A stretch of 64,000 bases of DNA from NCBI GenBank assembly GCA_011316305.1, contig SAUG01000118.1, forward strand, positions 62,001 to 126,000. Reading direction: 5' to 3'. Below are positions 42,638 through 54,700 of this stretch, in pieces. Both the position numbers and the translations under genes were made by a program. Below the pieces are notes generated by a model, which saw only the letters and a program-made list of their open reading frames with translations, did no database searches and was not told where the DNA came from. The first letter of the stretch is position 1. Each line of letters starts with the position of its first letter. This DNA is from Rusavskia elegans. Taxonomy: Eukaryota > Ascomycota > Lecanoromycetes > Teloschistales > Teloschistaceae.

Positions 42638-44077
42638 ATGCTTGTGGATCCAGACAACTGCACCAATCTGAAGATGAAATTCAGCTGGAACAATACCTCC
42701 CAGAAGCCGCGCATCATCGTCTCAGCTGAGGAAGACGACGACTACGATGCCGTCGCCGTTCAACATTGGAAAGAAGAAGGCTTCGAAGTCTCTTACCTGC
42801 CTCTTGCCCGCAACAGGAGACTCTTCATCCAGCAATTGCACAACTACGCCGACAACTTGGATTTAGGCGAGAAGTACGCAATCGTAGGTTAGGCCAGTCC
42901 CTGTCTCGGCTCCCGGCTGCAGTTGAGCACCATGTTGATTCGGACCGTGTACGACTGAAGCATACGGCGAAGCTGCCGAAACCGTCCTGGAGATCGCTCA
43001 CAAGCCTGTTCCAAAGTTGTGCGCCTTGGTCGCGTACTATCCCGAACGTGTGTCGGCGCCAGGAGCAGGATATCCGCCAAGCTTGAAGCTGGTCATCCAT
43101 ATCGCAGGGAGCCAGGGTTTCATGCCTGGTGGTCATGCATACGCCTATCCAGATGCGGTACCTGGCTTTGCCGAGCACGACCTGGACGTCTTCGACAAAG
43201 TTGCGGCAGGACTGGCCTGGAGTCGATCCTTGGACGTAATGCGAAAGGCGTTTGAAATCGAGGGCGACTTGGAGGCCGTATGGGACCGCCATTCCAAGCG
43301 TACGTGCCAGTCTCTTGCATTTCTTGCTATCGAGGTTGAAAATCTGGAGCCTCTATTTGTCGCCTTTCTACTGTCGACTGCAGGTCAAGGATTTGGCTGA
43401 TTGATGTGCCGGGCAGTCGAATTCGGGACCAAAGACGCCAAGGCAACCATGGCCACCATGGTCCAAGAGCCATATGTCAACCAGTAAGCATTTCGAAGAG
43501 TTGTTCTGTCTCGGAAACCCCCACGTCTGCGACTCTTGAGACACAATCCCAGAGTCAACCATAAGTCCCACAACATCCCTGAGACATCTCTGGTGGTCTT
43601 CAAACCCACTCGATGGTGATATACTGACACCAAGTTGTAATCAGTGTCCCTACGATGACCGGCGGGATTGGGTACAAAGACCTCCATAGATTTTATCAGA
43701 ATTACTTCATACCTAGCAATCCACCGTCACTGAAGATGAGGTTGATCTCAAGGACTGTGGGCACGGATCGTGTGGTCGACGAGATGTTCATGAGTTTTCG
43801 CCATACGCAAGAGGTCCCATGGATGCTTCCAGGAGTAGCGCCGACCAACAAGCTGGTCGAAGTTGCCCTCGTTGCCATTGTGTGCATACGGGGAGGAAAG
43901 TTGTACCATGAACATATCTATTGGGACCAGGCCACAGTACTCGTCCAGGTGGGACTGTTGGATCCGAAGCTTTCTGGTAAAGGATTCAATCGGTTGCCTG
44001 TTGTTGATGGTCAGGGGGCCAGGAAAGTGCTCGACGAGGCCAGCGCGCCCAGTAATGAGCTGATTCCCGGTTGGTAA
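42638..44077 (+). CDS. Dienelactone-hydrolase-like / SnoaL-like two-domain protein
   Basis: Exons 42638-42887, 42961-43299, 43417-43483 and 43645-44077 give 362 residues. The first part resembles the alpha/beta-hydrolase fold of fungal dienelactone hydrolases: PRIIVSAEEDDDYDAVAVQH, YAIVAYGEAAETVLEIAH, KLCALVAYYPERV. A GxCxG nucleophile elbow is not seen; the corresponding place reads AYGEAAE, so the hydrolase site may be lost. After intron 2 a SnoaL-like (NTF2-fold) domain follows: EFGTKDAKATMATMVQEPYV, PTMTGGIGYKDLHRFYQNYF, VDEMFMSFRHTQEVPW, GGKLYHEHIYWDQATVLVQV. Start may instead be the ATG at 42674. A catabolic or detoxifying role is inference. It converges on the next gene with only 117 bp between stops. 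Confidence 0.78.
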
Positions 44078-44194
44078 CAAGCATGATTCAAACAGACGAA
44101 GTTCTTCTCTCTTCCCAGTGTGCCTAAGAGCCATGAATATTTTCGCTGATGTATATATCTGATTGGCCACATGTACAAGAAAGAGACAACGGGT

Positions 44195-46802
44195 TCACAG
44201 TAGTCCTCTCAGTTCTCTTATGTTAGGGCTGACAGCTTCCTTGCTCTTGAGAGTCATCACACTTCCTTGCTGCGCGATCTGGATCAGGTCGATGAGCGAC
44301 TGCGGCCTGTCTTTGGCAAGACCTGCAATAATGATACCCAGAAAAGTATCTCCGGCACCATTGACACTAACGACATCGGCTGCTAGGACCCTTTCTGCTG
44401 GTGGTAAGAGTCTCATGTAAGTGCCCCCTATGGTTGGATGAGTCGGATCCGCATGGGAAAGGACGTATTTCGCATGAGCTGGAGAGCTCAGTCGCTCGTC
44501 TCCAGGCCGCAACGCCTGGGTCATCAAGACTCCTTTGTCGCCGAGTTTTGTCAAGATTGTTGGTATGAACGGTAGAAGCTGTATGCTTTGTTGCGGAGTA
44601 CCCTTATCCACCAAGGTGCTGTTGGTAATGGACGTCAATTTCTCCCGGGATCCAGAACTGGAGAGCCCCATTTCATCAATAAACTGCCACCAATCCTCGC
44701 GTTCGAAAAGTTCCGCTTCTCGAGCAGCTGCGTGCATTGAGGCCAATTCAAAGCTGTTTGGCGTCGCAAGAGACACCGCATGGTCCGGCAAGACACCCAG
44801 CACGGAGCTGTCATCTGCAGGCGAGGCAAACAGTCGTTTCGATTTGGCAATAGAGACGGGTTCGAAGGCTATCTTGATGCCGATGTCTTTACCGATCTTG
44901 ATCCATTGCCGGAGTGAGCGAGAATCCCAATTGGCGTCAAGGACAAGCCATCTCGGTTTACGTCGCTCAAGTTGGGGCCTCCACACGTTTTCGATTTCTA
45001 GGTTGCAGCCTTCCATAATGGTCATGTCTGCCATGGCAAGCACAAGGTTCTTCTGGGCGTCATTGACTGCCACGTACTGAGCTGTTCGAGCAGAAGGTTT
45101 TCGTACTACAGCTGAAGGGGAGCAACCCTTAGCTGTGAGTCTTTCCATAGCCATCGATCCAGCGCTATCATCCCCAACCACGCTACAGAGTTGAACCTTT
45201 GCGTCAACGTAGTGAATTGCGGTAGCGATATTTTGACCAACGCCTCCTATATCTTGTGAAATCTGAGCCGGGTTGGAAGTTTGCGGTTGCGGCGAAGTGG
45301 CGCCGACCTTCTTATCCGGGCTGAAATCGCAAGAAAGATCAATAGCAAGCGAGCCAGCAATGAAGACGTCCGCCTGCAGCTCTTTACCTCTGGCAATCTC
45401 AGAAGATTCCCCTTGAGCGTTTGGTATCTGATTGTCAGCTGCACGTTCTATGCTGAGTACCGGACGACTGCTACCAGGGAGTCGAATCCTGCCGAATACA
45501 TCTATTCAGCGAGGTTGACTGCCTTGGATATCAGTATCTCTCACCCGTCTGCCTGCCCTACAAAGTATTTCTCCAATTTGCTGAGCTCGAGTGCTACTCT
45601 GGTCCCTCGAACCACATTGGCTTCAATTAGTGCTCGATTAGTCGTGACAGTTTGCCCTCCTGTAAGCTCCCGTATCCTTGCAAGGATAAAAGGAGTATTG
45701 TCACTCCCAGTCGAACCGGCCTTCTCTGCATCAAGGATAGCTTGAGCCATGATTGCATCCATCTGAGTCTTGGGAATTGAGTGTTGAGATGGAACGGGAT
45801 TTGCAAAGAGTAAGCCGGACGAAAGGGATAAGGCACCTTGTGCAGCTGGACAAAGTTTATGTCAATAACCTCGATTAACAATATTGCTGTCATCAACTTA
45901 CCTATCATAGCTGCTGCTGTTCGTTCATCTTTGATGACAGTTGGGCTCGGGATGCCACTCTCCCTAGTCCAGAATGCTGGGAAGTCTACTTTTCCTTCTC
46001 TGCCATCCGCAAAGGTACTGACACCGACACCCTGCGTCTCAAGATATTCAAGGGTTCGTGGAATGTCAAGAAAACTTTTACAGCCACTGCTGATGACGAC
46101 GACCGGGGTACGACCCAGCTCAGTCAGATCAGCACTAATGTCCATGGAGTTTTCTGCTCCTCGATGCACTCCACCAAGACCGCCTGTTGCGAAGACCTTG
46201 ATACCGGCTAAGTGTGCGAGAACCATTGTACCGGCAACAGTTGTGCCTCCGTTAAGCTTTCTTTGCATGAATCCCTATCTTGATAAGCTGCTTATCCTCA
46301 TTTGTAAGACACAGTTGATTACCAGTCCACAGATATAGCCCAGATCTCTTCGTGAGACCTTTCTAGTTTCAGGCTTACCAGCCGAAGCTGTGAGCTCTAT
46401 AATCTCTTCCGAGCTAAGGCCGACACGAGCAACGCCATTTAAGACGCCGATAGTAGCCGGGATGCCTCCGTTCAAGCGGATAATTGACTCCAGATGGGAG
46501 GCTAAGGCGGTGTTCTGGGGATATGGAAAGCCTGACGGTGATGTCAGGCAAGAGTTGCCCTATCACAGAACAGAGCTGGTACCATGTGTATAGATGGTCG
46601 TCTCCAACGCCACGACGGGTTGATTGCTGTGCACCGCTGCTTGAATTTCATCCGATACGTGCAAGAATCGACCTTTGGGCGCATGAGTGAGGGGCGCATG
46701 GGTGGAGAAGCCTGCGCAAGATCGATAGCCAGCCCGTAACGACGGAGAGGACGCCCCCCATACTTTGCCCAGACGCATTGTGAACGGCTGCATCTTCCTC
46801 AT
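44195..46802 (-). CDS. Bifunctional pseudouridine catabolism protein (PsuG glycosidase + PfkB kinase fusion)
   Basis: Exons (minus strand) 46802-46583, 46531-46323, 46274-45902, 45845-45545 and 45488-44195 give 798 residues; introns are 48-56 nt. The first half is pseudouridine-5'-phosphate glycosidase: [89 protein letters not shown], and [19 protein letters not shown]. The second half is a PfkB-family kinase: [32 protein letters not shown], and the ATP/anion-hole motif [18 protein letters not shown]. Together they would phosphorylate pseudouridine and split it to uracil and ribose 5-phosphate. The basic start ([20 protein letters not shown]) looks like a mitochondrial presequence; in other eukaryotes the pathway is peroxisomal, so location is open. 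Confidence 0.92.
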
Positions 46803-47017
46803 AGTTGATCAAATCGAGGGTCGAGAGCGAGAGAGGTTGCAGTCCCCATGTCTTAGGGCGGAAGCAAATCGCAGTTAATAGCCAGGTCTTGGCGGTTTTA
46901 GGTTTCAAGGCGCAAAGAGCCTCATCAAATCGCCAGATCGACATCATCTCCCAAACGATGGACTAGAGTAAAGCAGTCCTCTCTCAACCGTCATCCAAGA
47001 GGGTCAATTGATCCAAG
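46803..47017. promoter_or_regulatory. Compact divergent promoter
   Basis: Only 215 bp separate the starts of the pseudouridine gene and OST1. No specific motif is called. Confidence 0.4.
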
Positions 47018-48595
47018 ATGAGGTACATCAGCTTCCTCGCCGCCTGTGTCGCGCTCCTTCCCTCCACAATATCAGCCGACTCCAACTTATCTGAACCACT
47101 TTCCTCGCAACAAATCCTCCCGGATAACTTCAAGCCGCCGCAGGTCTTTCAGAATGTTAACCTTCTGAGAAACACCAATCTCGAGAAAGGCTACGTTAGA
47201 GAGACTGTGAATGTCGTAATCGAGAACGTCGACTCCAAACCTCAGAGTGAATATTATATTCCCTTCAGCGTCGACGTTATCGGCAATGTCGGCGGGCTCG
47301 AAGTCAGAGACAAGAAAACTCCAGGGCCGTCATTCAAGACTGAGCTCGTCGAATATGAGCCCTACAGGTATGGATACTATCTATCGAAGTCTCCTTCACA
47401 TCCGCAATTATTTACTGACTGATGTCGCAGTCCAACTCAATTCTTCCGCACCACCCTCCCCCAACCCCTTGCCCCCAAATCTCAGCTTACCCTATCCATA
47501 ACCTATCACATCCTATCCACCTTGACACCTCTTCCCTTCAAAATCGGGCAAAACGACCGACAATACCTCCGCTACACCTTCAGCACCTACACCCCCTCCG
47601 CCTATCCCACCCTCAAGCAAAAAACCAAATTCAAATTCCCCACACCCGACGTCCCCGACGCCATCGGCGGCTCCCCCGAACGTCAAGGCAGCACCTTCAC
47701 CTACGGTCCCTACAACGATCTCGTCCCCGCCGGCGCCCTCGAACCCGCCAGCGTGCGCTACGAATTCACAAAACCCGTCATCCATGCCACGCTGTTAGAG
47801 CGAGACATCGAAGTCAGCCACTGGGGCGGCAACCTCGCGACCGAAGAGCGCTACTGGCTCACGAACAAAGGGGCGCACCTTAAAGACAACTTCAATCGTG
47901 TGCAATGGGCCGCGGCACAGTACTACAAGCCCCCTACGTCGGCCCTTCGGGATTTGAATGTACCGTTGAAGGTGGGGAGCTTGAACCCCTACTTCACGGA
48001 CGATATTGGAAATGTTAGTACCTCGCGCTTCAGGAGCAATAAGAGGGAGGCGAACCTCGAACTCAAACCCCGATATCCCGTCTTTGGTGGATGGAAATAT
48101 AGTTTCCGGATCGGATGGGACGCCGATCTCAAATCGTTCCTTCGCGTGGTGAAAAGCCCGGAAGGTGGGCACGTTCTGAAGGTACCGTTCCTCGAGGGCC
48201 CGAAGATGGGCGAGGGCGTCAGCTACGGTAAAGTGGAGCTGCAGGTGATTCTACCCGAGGGTGCGAAGAACGTGAAATTTGAGACGGAAGTGCCGTTGGT
48301 GAGGGTGGAGGAGACGGTGCACAGGACATTTATGGATACTGTGGGGAGGACGACGTTGAAGCTGACGGCGATGAACGTGGCGGATGAGGCCAGGGATAAG
48401 CCTTTGATCGTGCGTTGATTCGAGTTCCGTTGTCATCACATTCTTGCTGACTTTTTGGTATAGGTCACCTACGACTATCCCTTCAGTGCCGCGTTCCGGA
48501 AACCCCTCACCATCTTTCTGGGGATTGCTGCGGTTTTCCTCACTGCCTGGGGAGTTGGAAGGCTGGACGTAAGTATTGGGAAGCAATCTGGATGA
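47018..48595 (+). CDS. OST1: Oligosaccharyltransferase subunit OST1 (ribophorin I)
   Basis: Exons 47018-47367, 47431-48409 and 48464-48595 give 486 residues. OST1 is an ER membrane subunit of the N-glycosylation complex. A signal peptide (RYISFLAACVALLPSTISA) opens the protein. Luminal blocks include NLEKGYVRETVNVVIENV, ILSTLTPLPFKIGQNDRQYL, DIEVSHWGGNLATEERYWL, RDLNVPLKVGSLNPYFTDDI and LKPRYPVFGGWKYSFRIGWD. After intron 2 comes VTYDYPFSAAFRKPLTIFLG and one membrane helix, ending in a short tail. At intron 2 the donor GTGCGT (48410) is chosen so that LIVTYDYP is restored; reading through gives a stop. Codons are C-rich at 47.46-47.83 kb and G-rich after about 48.2 kb. Confidence 0.94.
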
Positions 48596-48760
48596 TCTGA
48601 GCTCTTCTGCATGTAAATTTATACTGTAACCTCGCTGTCTGCACCATTTTAGAATAGATCTGTACGGATAGCGTTCCAGTCCAATCACAGGTCTCCCTGT
48701 ATGTTCAACGCTGAATTTCCATGATGCTGCCGCTGTATCATCTACAATTTCTCCTTCTAC

Positions 48761-51357
48761 TCACCCATACAGGCTCTCTCCCTCCCTCATCACCAACACA
48801 AAATTCGTGATCGTCGCCGCCAACAACCCCAGACAAAGTACCGTCGGGCCCCAACTGTCATGATATTTGACCGCCCGCCTTCTCTTAATCATTTCCACCC
48901 TCCACAGATACAGCCCCATACTATAACACAGCGCCACGACCGCTAAAAATGTAAATCCTAATGCCGCGGCGAACGATGCGCTGCCGCCGAAATTAAGCAA
49001 TGTCCCCGCCATGGCGCCAATGAAGATGGAGAATTCCAGCCAGCTGAGGAAAGTCCGCTCAGCTGCGAAATGCACCTTTGGCTCGACCCGCACGGGGACG
49101 TGGATGCGTTTGCCCTTGGGGGCTTTGAAGCGTTTGGGGATTGGAGAGCCGCCGAGGGGGTTACCTGCAGCGCTGCTGGTACTCCCAGGCAAGGGTGTTG
49201 GTTTTGGGGTAGGTTTCACGTATTCAAATGCGTGACGGAAGAAGTTGCTGACCAGAACAACGTGATGCTTCACTTTGCTGCGACCCCATTGCCAGAGGCT
49301 CTGGTGTCGGGGCTCCTCTTCCGCATCGCTGTCTTCTTCTTCCGAGTCGTAGATTGGGTAATCATTGGGTTGTTCAACGAGTGGTTGAGCTGCGATGCGT
49401 TCCTCGATGTCTAGCGAGTTGGCCGGGTCGGCTGTTGTCCGCTCTTGCTCATACTGTTCCATCGCATCTCGAGCTTCGCGTAAGCGTTGGATGCCTTGAT
49501 CACCCTCCGTGGTCTCATCGGCACGGACATCGCCAGTAGGCTCATAATCTTCATCAGTGAGATCATCTGAGTCGTCATCCAAGGCATCGTCGCTGGTTAT
49601 ATAGCTCACTGTCTGGCCAGGTCTTTGAATGCCAAAATGAGTTTTAATGGCTTCTTTGCGTATATCGATATCCATCTGAGGCATCCAGAAGGGCAAGAGA
49701 TGGATCCTGGTTGGGAACAGAGTAGCTGTGCCATGTATGAATTTGCTGAATTTGGGTACCGCTTCGACAAGATGACTACTGATCAGTCCGCGGACCCACT
49801 CTGGAGGTTCTTGGCCAGCTTGAGTCTGCAGTTTGACCTCCAGGACAGCATAAGGAAAACGTTCGACATCCTCTGGTGGGAGTTGGCTAAAAGGGTAATC
49901 GATGCCGATGTCCATCCTTCGCCAATTCCCCCCTGCTCTGGTCCGTCCATCCATGTTGTCCTCGCGGATCATGGTCAACTCCGTGTCCAGCGATATTCGA
50001 ACACGTGCATCTCCCGGTAGTTGGAAAGCCGTTCGGTTGTAAAAAGACCTAGTGACTGGGACCAGCTTCCTCGTCAGAACTCGATACTGGATCTCTCTGG
50101 CTAGTTGCTCCAGGTTGGCAATCTCCTTCTCGTCCTTCTTCCCTTCTTTGCGCAATTTTTCGAACACACTCTCGACGGTCATTGAGCCATTCAGAAAGGC
50201 ATTTACGTTCTTCTCCTTGAGTGAGAAGCGTGCCTTGACAGATTTTTCCCCAGTCCAGTCTTCGCGATGCGTTTTTCGCTCAACAAAGATAGTCTCCGTG
50301 TCCATACCGCCATACCAGCGAAGCCGTATAGCCTCAGCACCTTCCGTCTTTTGCAGTCTGCCCATATATAACTCCCATGTCTCAGGATTGTCATAGTAGA
50401 TTGAGGAAATGGCGGAGTCCTTGGCCTCGAATTCTTTGCTTGCATTGAAAACTAGTACAGGGAGATGCTTACTCGACGTCAGCTGATGGGGTGAGTCAGT
50501 GGGGAGTGAAGCTTACTTTGAGAATGATCAGTTTCAATTCGGTTATATTGTCGGGGTGCACCCAGTACTTGGTTGTCTGGCGGACGAAGTTTTGCTGGCC
50601 GCCACCTGCAGCACTGTCCCCCGCGATCGGATGTCCTCTGGTACGCACCAAATCATATAATTTGGAGAGCTTGACGATGAAAGCATCATAATTATCTTGG
50701 AAGAATGGCTTCGCTTTCAGCCGAGCGGCGAAGACCGGTTTGAGATGCCACTGCGTTTGTTTCTACGGCATGTCAATCAATGTCGGCTTGGTTCGGGGTA
50801 TGTGTGTCCTGAACTGACATCGTGTTTCTTGATGATCTTCTGGAAGCCCGTATAATTAAGCTGGGTAAACTTTGCCAAATCGTGTACATCGGCGATAATA
50901 TCGCTCAGATCCTCCTCCAGCAGCATGAAATCATCCTCGGTTGGAATGTCCAGCTCCTCGGCGGCTGCGGTACCGTTCGGGTTACTGCTTCTTCGGGGCG
51001 GCCTTCTCTCCAAGCGAGCAATGACTTCGTTGACTTCCTTCTCACTCGCTTTAATTCTCCGAACGATCTCTCCTGATTTCACCCTCTGAAAGGTCCAGAC
51101 CTTGTCAAGCTCGGCCTCCAGCTCGGCAACGAAGGCCTTCTCGTCATCCTCGTTCCAGGGTCGTCGGTTGGAGTGGGCATTCTCTGGTGTGGGGGCAGTC
51201 TCGTAGGGAGTCTTGAGTGCGTCTTTCAGATGCTCATATGAGATATAATAGTAGTAGTAGTCTTTCAGAAGCGAGGTCCTCAATTGCTGGCCAAAGCTGT
51301 ACTTCCGATTAGCGCTCGTTCCCAGATTGTAGGGGATTTGGAAATTCAGTACTGCAT
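48761..51357 (-). CDS. VTC4: Vacuolar transporter chaperone 4, polyphosphate polymerase VTC4
   Basis: Exons (minus strand) 51357-51353, 51296-50819, 50762-50517 and 50467-48761 give 811 residues. The first exon holds only five coding bases (ATG CA), giving [20 protein letters not shown], close to the usual SPX start MKFG. The SPX domain, a sensor of inositol pyrophosphates, ends at [13 protein letters not shown]. The polymerase tunnel domain includes [74 protein letters not shown] and [10 protein letters not shown]. The acidic linker precedes a VTC1-like membrane domain ([19 protein letters not shown] and two further helices). The protein makes polyphosphate and passes it into the vacuole. 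A CACGTG site lies 180 bp upstream. Confidence 0.95.
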
Positions 51358-51510
51358 GTTTGGTTATCTTGCTGATTTGGGGCACCGACGCAGCCACACT
51401 CACCTGGTATTAGACGAGATGGCCTAGGCTGGAGCAAAGCTTCATGAATCAGTAGAGTAAAAGAGTTGTACGGAGAGACTTCCGCACTCCACACTTAGAA
51501 GATCGAAGCC

Positions 51511-51543
51511 ATTGGCCAATCAATATTGGGTCATTGGCACGTG
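51511..51543. promoter_or_regulatory. CCAAT-box cluster and PHO-type CACGTG site upstream of VTC4
   Basis: ATTGGCCAAT (51511-51520) is a 10-bp palindrome of two overlapping CCAAT boxes; more ATTGG copies lie at 51525-51529 and 51533-51537. GCACGTGGT follows (CACGTG at 51538-51543). CACGTGG is a strong site for Pho4/NUC-1-type regulators, and VTC genes are known phosphate-starvation targets in yeast. Function here is inference. A spliced 5' leader is also possible (GTGAGT donor near 51403). Confidence 0.55.
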
Positions 51544-51791
51544 GTGATATGCCTATTGCGGTTAGGGGTTGTGTATAGATGAATATCATTGGCAGGTGTC
51601 ACTCTTGCCCGTTATGCTTCAGCCAATCTCGTATCAAATGATGGTTAAGGTAAGGCAGCTCGACTTGTGTGATACATGTTCATAGCGCTATCAGAATCTC
51701 GAGCCAAAGAATACTGGGAACACAACGTAGTCCCAAGCTGCCAACCCCCGAGCGCCTATGGTACATGAACTAATTCATCCAACCATCATCA

Positions 51792-54700
51792 TCAAGCAAT
51801 TCCGGTGACCCGTCGTATGCTCCTCCTTGGCCCTTCTCCTGATACGGAGATCTGACCTTCTTGTTCCAGTGACCGAAGAGCTTCTGCAAACTCGGTGCCT
51901 TCTACCTGAGCACTGCCTTGTTCACTGATGCGCCGGTAGACCTCAGAATACCTCGCCGCACCTCCTGACCTTGTCATCTCATCAAGCAAATCTGTGACGG
52001 CTTTTTTCAGGTCCTGCTTTCTTCGCCGTTCGCTCGCACTTGTTCCCTCGGTTAGAAGTCCCATGTCTATGAGACCAGTTCGAGCATCGGTAGCGGCTTG
52101 CTTGAGCGCCGATTTGATGAGCCGTACAGCTTCCGACACATCATATGCAGTCACTTCTTCCGAAAGTCGCATCTTGGCATGCGCTTCCGACAGTCGGATC
52201 ATCGACTCCAGTTGACGCGTGGTTGCAGTGATCCGACGTTCAGCAGCGCGTACATCTTCTCCCAATTTTCGCATTTCGATATAGGATTGCACCAGTGCGT
52301 CCGATGCTGCTTGTGTGATTCGAGGCTGACATTTGGTACGAGCATACGAAATGTAGGATGTCAAAAACTCGACCGGCTACAAGGAAATGAGCTTGGTACC
52401 TTGATTATAGGCAGGGTTAAAACTTACCAATATTTCCTGATTGCTTGCGTTCTCGGGGCTATCTTCCAGGTACATACCGACCAAATGCCGTGCCAGTCGA
52501 CGGTCGCTTTGCTCATCGATCCGGTCAAGTACCAGATAGACAAGATCGAACCGAGAAAGAAGCGTGGGTGGTAGGTCGATGTTTTGAGGCACCGGCAGGT
52601 TAGGGTTGTACTTGCTTCCGATAGGGTTGGCCGAGGCGAGAATACTTGTTCGAGCATTCAGCGTAGTAATAATGCCTGCTTTGGCAATCGAAACAGTCTG
52701 CTGCTCCATCACTTCGTGTAGTACCGATCTTGTGGCATCTGACATCTTGTCGAACTCGTCAATGCAGCAGACACCTCCGTCGGAGAGAACCAAAGCTCCG
52801 GACTCAAGCACAACCTGGCGTGTTTCTGGGTCCCGACTGACGTACGCAGTAAGACCAACCGCAGAAGAACCTTTGCCGCTGGTATATACTCCGCGAGGTG
52901 CGATACGGTGGACGTAGGTGAGCAGCTGGGATTTCGACGTCGAAGGATCACCACAAAGCAGCACGTTGATGTCGCCTCGGTATTTTGGGCTGCCGCCCTT
53001 TTCGAATGACTTGTTCGTACCACCAAACAACTGAAGGAGGATCCCTTTCTTGACATCATCCATCTCATACACACTCGGCGCCAACGAACGAGATAGGAGC
53101 TCGTATACGTCTCCTCGTCTCGCTGTGGCCTTGATCTTTTCTTCTTCTTCTTCGCTTACCTTCCTCGTTTCGTCCACGTCTCCTGCTACCTGCTCGGACA
53201 ATTCTTGCTCGATAGTCGAGACATCAATGCCCACTCTCTTCTTGTCAACCTTCTGGATATGCAGGCAGTCGACGTACGTCTTGAACAAGGCCTTGACGGT
53301 CCGTTGTCGTGGATTGACGCGGACTGGATTACTCCGGAAGATACCCGTCACTTCGATGCGATCGCCGGCCTTGCACACGTCGACAAGCTCTTCGTAAGCA
53401 CATAATGACACCGAGTGCGGTGTTTGTCCGTCGGGAACGCTGTCAGGCGTTTCTTGGAGCTTGATGACTTGCTTATCTGCAAATTCGCAGCGGTTGTGTA
53501 CTATTTGCATTGAGTTCTGAGACTCGCACGCTTGCCTCGGGCATCTGGTCGGTTCTGCAATTTTGCCCCTATCCAAAGGAACATTGACAGCGTGATTACA
53601 GACTTGGCAGCGAAAGAAAGCTTGAATCAATCAGTGAAGAAGCCCTGAAAGATCACTCAAAGTCCTTACCTGTTTTCATGTCTGGGATTACTGGTGTCGT
53701 CCGGATTACGAGACCTTTAATACTTACCAACTTATCCATGTCTTTAGATTATAGTCAGCTAGCTGTCTTGAAAGTCGACCGGAGCTGGATATGCCTACCG
53801 TTAGGGTTCAGCTCTCTCATGTTGACGGAGGTTTCCAGGCCAAAAGGCTTGACTTTGTAGACTCTGGTCTCAGCCTCCATCACCAGATCTGGGATCTGAG
53901 CCGCTTGATCACTGTGCATGTTGGTATCAGAGCTCGGGGCTGCGGGCATGGAACTATCACGCCTGATCTGGGCGCGGCCCTGTAGGCGTTGCGGCTGTTC
54001 TGCTCTCAGTCTGGCCATTTCTTCGGCGGCTTGATCAACAATAACATCCTTGACAGCCTGATCCATGAGGGGAACAATTTCGTGGGGGTATGCTTGAAGC
54101 TGGTGCCACAATTTGATCGTAGAAGGATATGCCTTCAGGTTGCGGACGTCCAAATTGAGTGTACCGATACCAAGTTGGCGCATGTTATGGAGCATTTCGA
54201 CGTACAGCCTATCATTTCCTCCACTATCGGGTTCAGATGTGTTCTCCTCTGTCGCACCATCTACCCACATGCGGTATTTCCTCTGGTAGTTGTGCAGGAA
54301 ATCCTTGAATACGGACATGGTATCATGCAGGGAAATATTCGTCCCCCAGATAATTCTGGTTGAATTGCCACCAATGGCATCAGCTTCGGATGTATTTGGA
54401 TCCAGGTTTGAGAACGTAGCCGTGTCTGAATTTGGCCCTCCGTTGGGAACAGGTACGCCGTTCTCATCAACGAACATTCGTTGCCGGCGATTTGGGGTCG
54501 AGCCGAAGATATCGGAGTGGATGTCGCCACGCCTGGAGTTGTTGAGACTGGTTGCGCCTGGTGCGTGAGATCTTGATGAGGAAACAAAGAGACCGCTGCT
54601 ACTGGTCGGAACTTCCGATCGATTGCGCACATGGTTATTGGCACGGGTTGGACTTGAACTCGAAGCATATCGGATAGGCGATGAGTCGCCGATGGGTTGT

